Source: Actinacidiphila glaucinigra
GTDB lineage: Bacteria > Actinomycetota > Actinomycetes > Streptomycetales > Streptomycetaceae
Length of the DNA: 64,000 nt
Reading direction: 5' to 3'
Assembly (NCBI RefSeq): GCF_900188405.1
Contig: NZ_FZOF01000011.1
Span: 124,001-188,000, forward strand
In this document: positions 51,843 to 61,625 of the stretch, one piece after another
Position numbering within the stretch: position 1 is the first letter of the stretch
How the letters are laid out: the number at the start of each line of letters is the position of its first letter
The notes under the pieces: generated by a model
What the model was told of the DNA's origin: nothing
The model's database searches: none
Seen by the model: only the letters and a program-made list of their open reading frames with translations
Translations under genes and position numbers: made by a program

Positions 51843-53267
51843 ATGCCGCTCCAGTGGTCCGGTCTGTCGCCCGAACTGCTGCTCGCCGTCGACCGGAACA
51901 GCGCCGAGGGACTGCGCGCGCAGCTGGAGCGCCAGATCCGGGACGCCATACGGGCCGGCCGCCTCCAGGTCGGCGAACGACTGCCGTCCTCCCGTGAACT
52001 GGCCCGCCGCGCCGGGGTCTCCCGCGGCCTGGTCCAGGACTGCTACGCCCAGCTCCAGGCGGAGGGCTATCTCACCGGACGCGTCGGCGCCGCCACCACC
52101 GTCGCCGCCCGTGCCTGCCCCCAGCCCGCGCCCGCCGCGCCCGCCGCGCCCGCCGGGCCGCCACCTGCCGGGCCGAGGCTCCTCGCCGACTTCCGCTCCG
52201 GCGTCCCCGACCTCGCGTCCTTCCCGCTCGCCGACTGGCTGTGGGCGATCCGCGAGGCCGCCCGCACCCTGCCGGCCGCCGCACTCGACTACGGCGACCC
52301 GCACGGCGCGCCCATGCTGCGCGAGGTCGTATCCGGGTATCAGCGCCGGGTGCGGGCCGCGGCCGCCGACCCCGAACGCACCGTCATCTGCTCCGGCTAC
52401 GCCCAGGGCCTCGCCCTGGCCCTGCGCGCGCTGGCCGCCCGCGGTGTGACCACGCTCGCCTACGAGGAGCCCGGCGCGCCCGCGGCGACGTCCCGGGCCG
52501 CCGCGCACGCCGGGATGACGGCCGTACCGGTGCCCGTCGACGAGGACGGCGTCGACGTGCGGGCCCTGGAGGCCACCAGCGCGCGGGCGGTCCTGGTCAC
52601 CCCCGCGCACCAATGGCCGACCGGCGTCGTCATGACCGCCCGGCGGCGGCGCGCGCTGATCGACTGGGCGCAGCGCCGTGACGCGGTCGTCATCGAGGAC
52701 GACTACGACGCCGAGTTCCGCTACGACCGCGACCCCGTCGGCTCCCTCCAGGGCCTCGCCCCCGACCGCGTACTGAACATCGGGACCGTCAGCAAATCCC
52801 TCGCGCCGGCCCTCCGGCTCGGCTGGCTGCTCTGCCCACCGCTCCTCCACGGACCCGTCGTCGCTTTCAAGGCGTCCGACGACCGCGGATCGCCCACGCT
52901 CGACCAGGTCGCACTCGCCCATCTGATGACCTCCGGGCGGTACGACCGTCATCTCCGCCGTATGCGCGCCGAGTACGCCGCCCGGCGCGCCACCCTGGTC
53001 GGGGCACTCGCCGCGCACGCCCCCGGCGTCCGGCTCACCGGCCTCGCGGCCGGCTTCCACGCCGTCGCCCACCTCGGCCCGGGCCGCGACGAGGAACAGG
53101 TCGTGGCGGCGGCGCGCGCCCGACGGGTCGGCCTCTACGGGATGGCCGCTCACCACACGGCACCGGACCCGGCCGGAGGGCCGCGCCTCGTACTCGGCTT
53201 CGGCAACACCGGCCGGCACGCGATCACCGGCGGCATCGCCGCCGTCGGCGATCTCCTCACGGGCTGA
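51843..53267 (+). CDS. MocR/GntR-type PLP-dependent regulator
   Basis: The protein has 474 aa from ATG 51843. The GntR winged HTH (about 25-85: LQVGERLPSSRELARRAGVS, RGLVQDCYAQLQAEGYLTGR) is followed by a Pro/Ala linker and a fold-type I aminotransferase domain (about 115-474). The PLP lysine is in TVSKSLAPALRLGW, and the Asp contacting the pyridine is in VVIEDDYDAEFRYD. MocR regulators bind an aldimine of PLP. The neighbouring MFS gene is the likely target. This gene is not a GABA-type gabR by sequence I can see. Confidence 0.88.
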   Translation: MPLQWSGLSPELLLAVDRNSAEGLRAQLERQIRDAIRAGRLQVGERLPSSRELARRAGVSRGLVQDCYAQLQAEGYLTGRVGAATTVAARACPQPAPAAPAAPAGPPPAGPRLLADFRSGVPDLASFPLADWLWAIREAARTLPAAALDYGDPHGAPMLREVVSGYQRRVRAAAADPERTVICSGYAQGLALALRALAARGVTTLAYEEPGAPAATSRAAAHAGMTAVPVPVDEDGVDVRALEATSARAVLVTPAHQWPTGVVMTARRRRALIDWAQRRDAVVIEDDYDAEFRYDRDPVGSLQGLAPDRVLNIGTVSKSLAPALRLGWLLCPPLLHGPVVAFKASDDRGSPTLDQVALAHLMTSGRYDRHLRRMRAEYAARRATLVGALAAHAPGVRLTGLAAGFHAVAHLGPGRDEEQVVAAARARRVGLYGMAAHHTAPDPAGGPRLVLGFGNTGRHAITGGIAAVGDLLTG

Positions 53268-53304
53268 CGGCGGCGCGACCCCTGTGCCGGCCGCGCCCGG
53301 TGGC

Positions 53305-55494
53305 CTATCCCCGACGGGCCGGTTCCGGGTGCCGGCTCAGGTCGGATCCGTAGAGGGTGGTCATCGTCTGGCCCAGCACCGGTGCGATGGCCTCGGCGTA
53401 GGACTCGGTGAGATGGCTGTCGTCGCGGTAGACGAAGGTGTCCTCCACCACCACGGGGCAGGTGCCGCCGGTGCCGCAGAGCCAGGGCACGGGGTCGACG
53501 ACGGAGACGCCGGTGGCCGCCGCCGCTTCGGTGATCTCCCGCTTCTTGTCGGGATCCCTGACCGCGTGCCCGATGTCGGACGTGCACTGCCGCAGCTCCA
53601 TCGGGTGGTCCCCCGCGCATTCGACCGCGTCCCCGTCGGGCCAGGGGGTGTCCTGGACGGCCAGCACCTCGGCGCCGGACTTCCTCAGTTCGCGGTAGGT
53701 CCGCTCGAAGCCGTCCGTCCACTGCCGGCGCGGGTCCCCGGACGGCCGGGCCAGGTCGGCGGTGTCCGAGGAGGAGGTGACGACCAGCGCGGGGTGCAGG
53801 GACCTGATCCGCGCCAGTTCCTTGGCGCGCCACCGGTCGCAGGACGTGTACGGCCTGCCCTGGTAGACGGTGGTGACGGCGGCGACCTTGCACGAGGCCT
53901 TGGTCAGGGAGACCAGCCTCCAGTGGTGCTCGCGGGCGAGCCGCTCGAGGGCCGGGAACCACTGGGCCGCGTGCGAGTCCCCGAAGAGCACCACCGTCCT
54001 GGACGCCGACGGGTCACCGTAGACGCACGGCGGGGTCGCCGTGCTCTGGTAGCCGATGTGGCAGCCGTCCCGGTAGATCGAGGACGAGGTCGTCTTGATC
54101 TCGGTGAGCGCGGGGCTCAGATTGGCCGGCAGGCTCGGCGGCGATGCCGTCAGCAGCCGGGTCAGGCGGGCCTGCGGGTCGGCGGACGCGGTGAGCACGC
54201 TCTTCAGCTGTGGCGCCGCCAGGCCCGAGCTGATCGGCGGCGGGAAGGCCGTCGCGACCAGTGCCGCCGCCACGGCGCACGCCGTCAGTCCCGCCCCGAG
54301 GCCCAGCGCTCGTACGGGACGGCCACGGAACAGGCGGTGGAAGCGCACCGGGTTCTCCACGAGGTGCAGGGTCCCCCAGGCGGGCAGGAGCGCGAACACG
54401 GCGCAGAGCAGCGTGAGCCCGACGGTCGGCTGCCTGTTCAGCGCCGCCGGGAGGATCAGCAGCGCCGGCCAGTGCCACAGGTACCAGCCGTAGGAGAGGC
54501 CGCCGACCCATGTGAGGGGACGCAGCGACAACAGCCGTCCGGCACCGAACCGGGTGGGCCGGCAGCCGCCCGCCAGCACCAGCACGGCGCCGAGCACGGG
54601 CACGAGCGCGTACCAGCCGGGGAACGGCGTGTCCTCGTCGAAGAGGAGCGCCGCCACCGCAAGCGACACCAGTCCCGTCCAGCTCATGGCCGCGGCCGGC
54701 CAGGCCGGCAGCCGCTCCAGGCTTCCCGCGCAGAGGGCGAGCAGCGCGCCCGCGCCCAGCTCCCACAGGCGGGTGTGCGAGCCGAAGTACCCCCAGGAGG
54801 GCGAGACATCGGTGACCGACACGTTCAGCGCGAAGGAGATCAGGCACAGCACGGCGAGGGGCGCGGCCAGCAGTCCGGTCCGGCGCCGCGCCAGCCTCCA
54901 GCTCGCCCACAGCAGCAGCGGCCAGAGCAGGTAGAACTGCTCCTCGACCGCCAGGGACCAGTAGTGCTGGAACGGCGACGGCGGGCTGTCGGCCCTGAGG
55001 TAGTCGGTGCCGGCGTTCGCCAGCCGGAAGTTCACCAGGTAGACGGTGCTGCTGAGGGCGTCCCCCACGTACTCCTGGAAGCGGACCTTCGACAGGAACA
55101 GCCACGCCCCGCCGAGCGTGACGAGTCCGACGGCGGTGGACGCGGGGAGCAGCCGCAGCGCGCGGCGGGCGTAGAACTGCCGCAGCGAGACGCGGCCGGT
55201 CCGCGCCAGCTCGCGCGAGAGCAGCGAGGTGATGAGGAAGCCAGAGATCACGAAGAACACGTCGACGCCGATGTAGCCGCCCGCCAGCGGCCGGACGCCG
55301 GCGTGCGAGAGCACCACCAGGACCACCGCGAGAGCGCGCAGGCCCTGGATGTCCATGCGCAGCCGGGCGCCGGCGGCCGGCGCGTCCGGGACCGGGGCGC
55401 CGGGCGGGACCGGCGCCTGACCGCCGTGTCCGGCCGGCGGTGGGGGCGCCGGCGCCGGCGTCACACTCTCCGCAGGCCACGACGCACGCACCAC
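53305..55494 (-). CDS. Membrane O-acyltransferase with SGNH domain (OafA/YrhL-like)
   Basis: The protein has 729 aa; GTG 55494 has GGGAGAG 5 nt upstream. The acyltransferase-3 domain (about 45-390) begins MDIQGLRALAVVLVVLSHAG, with VDVFFVISGFLITSLL, RRALRLLPA and HYWSLAVEEQFYLLWPLLLW, and has ten or so helices. A C-terminal SGNH domain (about 470-729) has the nucleophile in VVLFGDSHAAQW and the final D-x-x-H in RDDSHLTESYAE. It should acetylate or acylate a cell-envelope polysaccharide outside the cell. It converges with the MocR gene. Confidence 0.88.
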   Translation of the reverse strand: MVRASWPAESVTPAPAPPPPAGHGGQAPVPPGAPVPDAPAAGARLRMDIQGLRALAVVLVVLSHAGVRPLAGGYIGVDVFFVISGFLITSLLSRELARTGRVSLRQFYARRALRLLPASTAVGLVTLGGAWLFLSKVRFQEYVGDALSSTVYLVNFRLANAGTDYLRADSPPSPFQHYWSLAVEEQFYLLWPLLLWASWRLARRRTGLLAAPLAVLCLISFALNVSVTDVSPSWGYFGSHTRLWELGAGALLALCAGSLERLPAWPAAAMSWTGLVSLAVAALLFDEDTPFPGWYALVPVLGAVLVLAGGCRPTRFGAGRLLSLRPLTWVGGLSYGWYLWHWPALLILPAALNRQPTVGLTLLCAVFALLPAWGTLHLVENPVRFHRLFRGRPVRALGLGAGLTACAVAAALVATAFPPPISSGLAAPQLKSVLTASADPQARLTRLLTASPPSLPANLSPALTEIKTTSSSIYRDGCHIGYQSTATPPCVYGDPSASRTVVLFGDSHAAQWFPALERLAREHHWRLVSLTKASCKVAAVTTVYQGRPYTSCDRWRAKELARIRSLHPALVVTSSSDTADLARPSGDPRRQWTDGFERTYRELRKSGAEVLAVQDTPWPDGDAVECAGDHPMELRQCTSDIGHAVRDPDKKREITEAAAATGVSVVDPVPWLCGTGGTCPVVVEDTFVYRDDSHLTESYAEAIAPVLGQTMTTLYGSDLSRHPEPARRG

Positions 55495-55874
55495 GAAACT
55501 CTCCCTTGATCATCACCGGTGAACGCCGAACCCTGCGACGCCACCGGCCAAGACCTCTCACCATCGGGCAGGGTTGCGGTCATTCCGACCGGTTCGCATG
55601 TTCTTCGCCGACCGCACGTCCGCTGTTGTCCGTTCGTTCATCGTTCGTGGCGTCGATGGGATGCGTGTGCCCGCCCGCGTGTGCCTGCCGTGCCGCGCCT
55701 CGACATCCGTACGGACCCCCTTCCGTGAATTAACGGGCCGTCAACCGTACGTCGCCCCGGATGTCCCCATGCGTTGCGCACACCCGCACAGCATGTCGCT
55801 CGCTCCGGACGCGCTGCGGCCGAGTCCGACACGCGACCCGTCCACCTCCAGCTCCGAGGAACCGCGACTCAACC
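55495..55874. promoter_or_regulatory. Divergent region between acyltransferase and MFS genes
   Basis: These 380 bases must contain promoters for both genes. Frames here (for example from 55519) are Arg/Ser-rich shadows with no start signal. No clear operator was seen. Confidence 0.4.
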
Positions 55875-57128
55875 ATGAGTTCTCCCACGTCCGGCGGCCG
55901 CGATCGACTGCCACGCCCGTTCTACGCCGTGTGGGCTTCGGTGACGGTCTCCGGCATCGGCGACGGCATGCGTCTGGTCGCTCTTCCCCTGCTCACCGCC
56001 GGCCTCACGGACGACGCCCGGCAGGTCACTCTCGTGGCCCTCGCCGGGCAACTTCCCTGGCTTCTGCTGAGCTTGGCGTCCGGTGCGCTGTCGGACAGGT
56101 TCGAGCGCCGTCGCATCCTGTGCCTGGTCGACGTGGCCCGCGCGGCCGTGATGGCCGGCCTGGCACTCCTCACCTTCGTCGACGGCCTGTCCATACCGGT
56201 GCTGGCCGGTGTGGCCTTCCTCCTGGGCTGCGGCCAGACCCTCTTCAACGGAGCCTGGTCGGGCATCGTGCCCGCGGTGGTGCCGCCCGAGGGGCTGACC
56301 AGGGCGAACGCACGCCTGCAGGTCAGTCCGCTGCTCGCCGGCCCCATGCTGGGCACCCCGGTGGGGGCGGTCCTGTTCGCCGTCACGCCTGTGCTTCCGC
56401 TCACCGTCGACGCGGTGTCGTACGCGTGCTCGGCGGGGTTGATCCTGCTGGTGGCGGGGAGCACCCGCGCCCGTCCCGAGGAGGGCGTCCCGATACGGCG
56501 ATCTCTGCGCGCCGACGTTCTCCAAGGGCTGATCTGGCTGTGGAGGCACCGGCTGCTGCGCGAGCTGTGCGCGGTGGCCGCCATGGGCAATCTCGTCGTG
56601 GTCGGTCTGATGTCCGTCCTGGTCCTGTACGCCCGGCGGACGCTGGGACTGGAAGGTCCCGGCTACGCGGTGCTGATGGTGGCCTACGCCGTGGGCGGCA
56701 TCGTGGGGGTGCCGCTGGCGCCCCTGCTGGAGGCGCGGATCGGGGCCCGCCGGGTGCTGCGGATCGGTATGCCGGCCACGGCGCTGCTCTGCGCCGGTAT
56801 CGGTTCGGCCCGGTCCGTCCTGGTGGCGGCGGTGCTGATCGCCGTGTACGGCGCGGTGGGCCTGGCGTGGAACGTGACCGCGGTGTCGCTGCGTCAGTCC
56901 GAGGTTCCGGAAGGGCTGTTGGGCCGGGTCTCGATGTCCTTCCAGATGACCAACATGTGCGCGGGCGCGCTGGGGACCCTGCTGGCAGGTCTGGCCTATC
57001 AGGGCATCGGTCCCAGGGCTCCGTTCCTCGCGGGGGCGGTGCTGCTCTGCCTGTGCGGTGTCTGTTTCCGTCGCCCGCGGGCCGGTGCCCCGGCCGAGGC
57101 GGCGGCCGCCGTCCCGACGTATCGCTGA
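55875..57128 (+). CDS. MFS transporter
   Basis: The protein has 417 aa. ATG 55875 gives MSSPTSGGRDRLPRPFYAVW; the open frame upstream to 55761 is not family-like. About 12 helices are present, and the loop GALSDRFERRRILCLVDVAR is motif A. Motifs resemble the enterobactin exporter (EntS-like) group: GNAWSGIVPAVVPPEGL-like FNGAWSGIVPAVVPPEGLTR and RANARLQVSPLLAGPMLGTP. It may export a product of the cluster that begins downstream, but the 677-bp gap leaves that open. Confidence 0.87.
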   Translation: MSSPTSGGRDRLPRPFYAVWASVTVSGIGDGMRLVALPLLTAGLTDDARQVTLVALAGQLPWLLLSLASGALSDRFERRRILCLVDVARAAVMAGLALLTFVDGLSIPVLAGVAFLLGCGQTLFNGAWSGIVPAVVPPEGLTRANARLQVSPLLAGPMLGTPVGAVLFAVTPVLPLTVDAVSYACSAGLILLVAGSTRARPEEGVPIRRSLRADVLQGLIWLWRHRLLRELCAVAAMGNLVVVGLMSVLVLYARRTLGLEGPGYAVLMVAYAVGGIVGVPLAPLLEARIGARRVLRIGMPATALLCAGIGSARSVLVAAVLIAVYGAVGLAWNVTAVSLRQSEVPEGLLGRVSMSFQMTNMCAGALGTLLAGLAYQGIGPRAPFLAGAVLLCLCGVCFRRPRAGAPAEAAAAVPTYR

Positions 57129-57805
57129 GCCGCGCGCAACCGGGTGCGGCCGCACGGCACTTGACGGGAAAACGTGATCTTCCTCACCGGCTCCGCGGCT
57201 ATTACTCCGCAAAGCGCCGTGCGTAAGATCATTCATGCCCGGCCGGTGCCGATACAGCACTTCAGCCCTCTTGTGAGCCCATTCCGCGGCCCCCGTTCGA
57301 TCAGAGCGGCGAGGGATCAATTCAGGCCGTCGAGGCAAGTGGCGCACCAATCGCCCCGTCTTCGCTCACCCCTATTCTTCGCGCGGACCCCCCTATGTCG
57401 AACCCCGTTTGCGGACCCCTTCGCCGGCACGGTTCCAGAAGACCGCGTTCCGCATTTGAGGTTCTATTGAGGTTACGGTCCCCGCCTTCTCGGTCGTGCA
57501 CCTGTGACCTGCGACAACACACTTCGTCCCCGCCACCCGGCGTCCACCGATTGCTCACTCTGCGGCAATACCCGGACGACAGATTGAGACTTCGTCGGCC
57601 CCAGGACGTTGATACAGTCCGGAACCGGGTCGGAACGAAATGACCGGGGGGTGTCAGTGCGCCTTGTGGGTATCTGCGAGTTTCTCTATGTTACCGCAGC
57701 GTCATTTCCGAGATCACGGACGCCGAACCGCGCGAAGCAGTCGGATATCGGAAAACATGCCCACCGTGGCGCTATTTCACAACGCATCGCGGAGGGTCGC
57801 ACGTC
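57129..57805. promoter_or_regulatory. Long leader region upstream of the LAL regulator
   Basis: These 677 bases are non-coding and lower in GC than the genes. A 12-bp palindrome GTGCGGCCGCAC lies 16 bp after the MFS stop (possible terminator). Direct repeats occur at 57456-57474. The length fits a complex promoter for a pathway regulator. Confidence 0.5.
57456..57474. repeat. Tandem 8-bp direct repeats at 11-bp spacing
   Basis: TTGAGGTT occurs twice (57456-57463 and 57467-57474), separated by CTA. The 11-bp period matches the spacing of heptamer repeats bound by SARP activators in Streptomyces. A SARP gene was not seen in the window. Confidence 0.45.
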
Positions 57806-60700
57806 ATGCTAGTGGAACGAAATGAGCAGATCGCAAGGCTTGTCGCCTTCGCATCCGGTGAGAGCCCCGGCGCGGCCTTCGGGTCCGGCCGGATGGCGGT
57901 GATCAGCGGGCCGGTGGCCTCCGGGAAGACCGCTCTGCTCCACCGCGTCCTGGAGGACCGCGCGGTAGCGGGGCACAGGCTCCTCACCGCCGTCGGCTCC
58001 CCCGCGGAACACGCCATACCCTTCGGTGTGATGGAGCAGTTGCTGCGCGACGCCCGGCAGCCCGCTCCCGGTCCCCTGCCGCCCTTACTCGTCGGCGCGT
58101 CCGTGCCGGGCAACCCGCCCTCGTGCGCGGAACCGGTGGCGACCGAGGTCCTCCAGAGCTTCCACGCCGAACTGGGCAGGACCTCCGCACAGGGGCCGGT
58201 GCTGATCGCCCTGGACGACGTCCAGTACGCCGATCCCCAGTCGCTGCACGTCCTGTCCTACGCGCTGCGCCGGTTCCCCGCGACGGGCGCGGGTGCCGTG
58301 TCCGTGATCGTGACCCTCGGTGCCGACGCGCGGCGGACGCCACCGGGCGCCCTGGAGGAACTGCTGCACCCCACGCGGGGGTTGCACGTGAGGGTCGGCC
58401 CGCTCGGCGTCGCCGGGGTGGAGCGGCTGCTCGTCGAGCGGGCGCGCGGGGGCGAGCCGGGCGAGGACCCGGCCGGCACCGCGCCCGCCGGCCTGCTGGC
58501 CGGTTCGCTGCACGCGGCCACCGGGGGCAATCCCCTGCTCGTCCACGGCCTTGTCGAGGACCACTTCTCCCACGAACGCCCGTCGGCCCATCCCGACGAC
58601 GCGGGCGCCGCGGACGGATCGCCCCACGCGGGCGAGCGGTTCCTGCGCAGCGCCCTGCTGATCGTCCACCGCGTCGGGGCCGACGGCCTGCGCGTCGCCC
58701 AGGGGATCGCCCTGCTGGGCAGCGGGGCACCGCTGCCGCTGCTGGCCCGGCTGGTGGACGTCGAGGAGAGAGTGGTCCAGCAGGTCGCCTCGGCGCTGGC
58801 GGACGCGGGCGTCCTGGACGGCGGCCGGTTCCGGCACGCAGGCGTGCGCGCGGCGGTGGCGGAGAGCCTGGACGACGAGGCGGTGACGCGGCTGCGCCGG
58901 CGCGCCGCTCGGCTGCTGTACGAGGACGGCGCGCCCTCGATGCTCGTCGCGGAGCAGTTGCTAGGGCACGACATGAGCCCGCCCGACGAGGAGTGGGTGC
59001 CCCAAGTGCTGGTGGACGCGGCTCGTGAGGCGATGGCCGCGCAGCGGGTGGGCCTCGCGGTGAGCTGTCTGCGCATGGCCGAGGGCCGCTGCAGGAGCGA
59101 ACGCGAGCGCGCGCAGGTCAGGATCGCCCTGACCAGGATCATCTGGCGGGTCACCCCCTCCGCGTGGCCGCGGCAGGTCCGCTCGCTCGCCGGGGCGGTC
59201 CGGGCCGGCCAGCTGCCGCCGGTGGACGCGCTGCGGCTCGTGGGCGACCTGCTGTGGAACGGCTGGGTGGACGACGCGGTCACCGCGATGCGGCACGTGG
59301 CGGCCGCGGTGTCCCAGCCCGATGCCGAACTCGCCGCGGAAGTGCTGTGGTTGAGGTCGGTCCTGGCGAGCACCTTCCCGGAGGTCCTGGAGCGGGTCGA
59401 GGCGACGCTCTCCCCGCTGCACGTCGGCGCGGCGAAGGTCCCGGTGTCCCGGGCGGACGAGAACCGGCTCGCGGCGGCAGCGGCGCTGCACGGCGTACTG
59501 GCCGGCGGCACGGCAGGGGGTACGGCAGGGGAGGGTACGCCGGAACAGGGGGCCGACTTCGCCGACACCGCGGACCGCATCCTCGCCACCCTCCATCTGA
59601 CGGAGGAGACCGAGCCGACGGTGCAGGCCTGCCTGCTCACCCTCGTCCTCGCCGACCAGCTGGGGACGGCGACGCAGTGGGCCGACCGGCTGCTGGCGGA
59701 GGCCACGGCCCGCTGGCCCGCGAGCTCGACGGCGATCCTGCGGGCCATCCGGGCGCAGATGGCCCTGCGTCACGGCCACCTGGAGCAGGCGCGGCGGCTG
59801 GCCGAGCAGGCCCTGGAGGAACTGCCCCCGCACTGCTGGGGCGTGGGCATCGGCGCCCCGTTGTCGGTCCTGATCGAGGCGAGCACCGCCATGGGCGACC
59901 ACGAGGCGGCCGCCGAACTGGTGGGCCGGCCGGTGCCCGAGGGGATGCTGGGGACCCGCTACGGGCTGCAGTACCTGTACGCGCGGGGCCGGCACGAGCT
60001 GGAGACGGGCCGTCCGTACGCGGCGCTCACGGACTTCACGACATGCGGCCGGCTGATGAGGCGCTGGGGCATGGACCGCTCCACGCTGGCGCCCTGGCGG
60101 GTCGGGGTCGCGGAGGCCTGGCTCGCGCTGGGGAGCCGGGATCAGGTGGAGCACTTCGCGCGGGAGCAGCTGGCCGCTGACGCCGGACCACGGGTCCGCG
60201 GGACCGCTCTGCGCGCGCTGGCGGCGGCCCGGCCCGTCGGCGAGCGCCCACCGCTGCTCTCGGAGGCGGTCGCGCTCCTCCAGGCGGACGGCGACTGGTA
60301 CGAGCTTGCACGGGCGCTGACCGATCTGGGGCAGGCCCACAAGCAGCTGGGCGACCCGGTCCAGAGCAAGCTGCACACCCGCCGGGCGTGGCGGATCGCC
60401 GAGGGCTGCGGCGCCCGGAAGCTGCGCCGGTCCCTGCAGTCCGAGCAGGCGCCGGGCCAGGCCGCGCCGAAGGAGCCGGAGCGGGCGCAGCCGGCTGCGG
60501 CGGCGGCGCTGACGGACGCGGAGCGCCGGGTGGCCTCGCTGGCCGCGCAGGGTTACACCAACCGGGAGATCGGGGCGAAGCTCTTCATCACGGTCAGCAC
60601 CGTCGAGCAGCACCTGACCCGCGTCTACCGCAAGATCAACATCTCTCACCGCCGTGACCTGCCCGTCAGTTTGGACCTCGATGTCGCCCATATCGCCTGA
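57806..60700 (+). CDS. LAL-type LuxR regulator (large ATP-binding)
   Basis: The protein has 964 aa from ATG 57806. The N-terminal AAA-like ATPase has Walker A GPVASGKT (residues 35-42) and a Walker B-like VLIALDDVQYAD. Long helical TPR-like repeats follow. The LuxR HTH occupies the C-terminus: LTDAERRVASLAAQGYTNRE, IGAKLFITVSTVEQHLTRVY, RKINISHRRDLP. Codon 94 is TTA (58085-58087), a rare leucine codon that makes expression depend on the bldA tRNA. Such regulators commonly activate antibiotic clusters. Its stop overlaps the next gene by 20 nt, so it heads the operon. Confidence 0.9.
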   Translation: MLVERNEQIARLVAFASGESPGAAFGSGRMAVISGPVASGKTALLHRVLEDRAVAGHRLLTAVGSPAEHAIPFGVMEQLLRDARQPAPGPLPPLLVGASVPGNPPSCAEPVATEVLQSFHAELGRTSAQGPVLIALDDVQYADPQSLHVLSYALRRFPATGAGAVSVIVTLGADARRTPPGALEELLHPTRGLHVRVGPLGVAGVERLLVERARGGEPGEDPAGTAPAGLLAGSLHAATGGNPLLVHGLVEDHFSHERPSAHPDDAGAADGSPHAGERFLRSALLIVHRVGADGLRVAQGIALLGSGAPLPLLARLVDVEERVVQQVASALADAGVLDGGRFRHAGVRAAVAESLDDEAVTRLRRRAARLLYEDGAPSMLVAEQLLGHDMSPPDEEWVPQVLVDAAREAMAAQRVGLAVSCLRMAEGRCRSERERAQVRIALTRIIWRVTPSAWPRQVRSLAGAVRAGQLPPVDALRLVGDLLWNGWVDDAVTAMRHVAAAVSQPDAELAAEVLWLRSVLASTFPEVLERVEATLSPLHVGAAKVPVSRADENRLAAAAALHGVLAGGTAGGTAGEGTPEQGADFADTADRILATLHLTEETEPTVQACLLTLVLADQLGTATQWADRLLAEATARWPASSTAILRAIRAQMALRHGHLEQARRLAEQALEELPPHCWGVGIGAPLSVLIEASTAMGDHEAAAELVGRPVPEGMLGTRYGLQYLYARGRHELETGRPYAALTDFTTCGRLMRRWGMDRSTLAPWRVGVAEAWLALGSRDQVEHFAREQLAADAGPRVRGTALRALAAARPVGERPPLLSEAVALLQADGDWYELARALTDLGQAHKQLGDPVQSKLHTRRAWRIAEGCGARKLRRSLQSEQAPGQAAPKEPERAQPAAAAALTDAERRVASLAAQGYTNREIGAKLFITVSTVEQHLTRVYRKINISHRRDLPVSLDLDVAHIA

Positions 60701-61625
60701 CCCCGCCGCGCCCCACGCCCCCGCCTCACCGGGCGGCGCCCCGCCTCCGGGCCCGCGGCTGCTCGCCGTGAGCGACCTGCACGTCGGCATGGCCGACAAC
60801 CGGCCGATCACGGAGTCGCTGCGGCCCTCGCACGACGACGACTGGCTGATCGTGGCCGGCGACGTCGGCGAACTCACCGAGGACATCGCGTGGGCCCTCG
60901 GCCTGCTGGCCGGGCGGTTCGCGAAGGTGGTGTGGGCGCCGGGCAACCACGAGTTGTGGACCCCGCGCGAGGACGCGGTGCAGCTGCGGGGCGAGGAGCG
61001 CTACCGCCACCTGGTGGAGATGTGCCGGGGGCTCGGCGTCCTCACCCCGGAGGACGACTGGCCGCTGTGGGAGGGCCCCGGCGGGCCGGTGCGGGTGGCG
61101 CCCCTGTTCCTGCTGTACGACTACACGTTCCGGGTCGCGGGCACGTCGACCAAGGAGGAGTCGCTGGCCCGGGCGCACGAGGCGGGCGTGGTGTGCACGG
61201 ACGAGTACCTGCTCCACCCCGATCCCTACCGCGGCCGCGACGACTGGTGCCGGGCCCGGGTGGCCGAGACCCGCCGGCGCCTGGCCGCGCAGGACCCGTC
61301 GGTGCCGCTGGTGCTGGTCAACCACTTCCCGCTGGTGCGTCAGCCCACGCAGGTGCTGTGGCACCCGGAGTTCGCCCAGTGGTGCGGCACCGTGCTGACC
61401 GCCGACTGGCACCGCAGGTTCACCACCGCCGCCGTGGTCTACGGGCACCTGCACATCCCGCGGACCACCTGGTACGACGGGGTCCGGTTCGAGGAGGTGT
61501 CGATCGGCTACCCGCGCGAGTGGCGGCGCCGGGGCCACCCCAAGGGACTGCTGCGGCAGATCCTGCCGTACACCCCCCAGCAGGAGGCGGCCACGGGGCT
61601 CGGGACGATGGGAGCGCGAAGGTGA
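60681..61625 (+). CDS. Metallophosphoesterase in biosynthetic operon
   Basis: The protein has 314 aa. ATG 60681 overlaps the LAL gene by 20 nt. Metal-binding motifs are LLAVSDLHVGMAD, VAGDVGE, APGNHELW, LVNHFPLVRQP and VVYGHLHIPRT. The protein is cytosolic. The phosphoesterase-PPTase pair recurs in Streptomyces polyketide and NRPS clusters; its role is not clear, possibly removing a phosphate group from an intermediate or a phosphopantetheine product. It overlaps the next gene by 4 nt. Confidence 0.87.
   Translation: MSPISPDPAAPHAPASPGGAPPPGPRLLAVSDLHVGMADNRPITESLRPSHDDDWLIVAGDVGELTEDIAWALGLLAGRFAKVVWAPGNHELWTPREDAVQLRGEERYRHLVEMCRGLGVLTPEDDWPLWEGPGGPVRVAPLFLLYDYTFRVAGTSTKEESLARAHEAGVVCTDEYLLHPDPYRGRDDWCRARVAETRRRLAAQDPSVPLVLVNHFPLVRQPTQVLWHPEFAQWCGTVLTADWHRRFTTAAVVYGHLHIPRTTWYDGVRFEEVSIGYPREWRRRGHPKGLLRQILPYTPQQEAATGLGTMGARR

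Noticed and set aside
53284-55509. Rightward frame of 741 codons opposite the acyltransferase gene
   Set aside because: Gln/Arg/Gly-rich shadow; the opposite strand encodes a clear AT3-SGNH protein.
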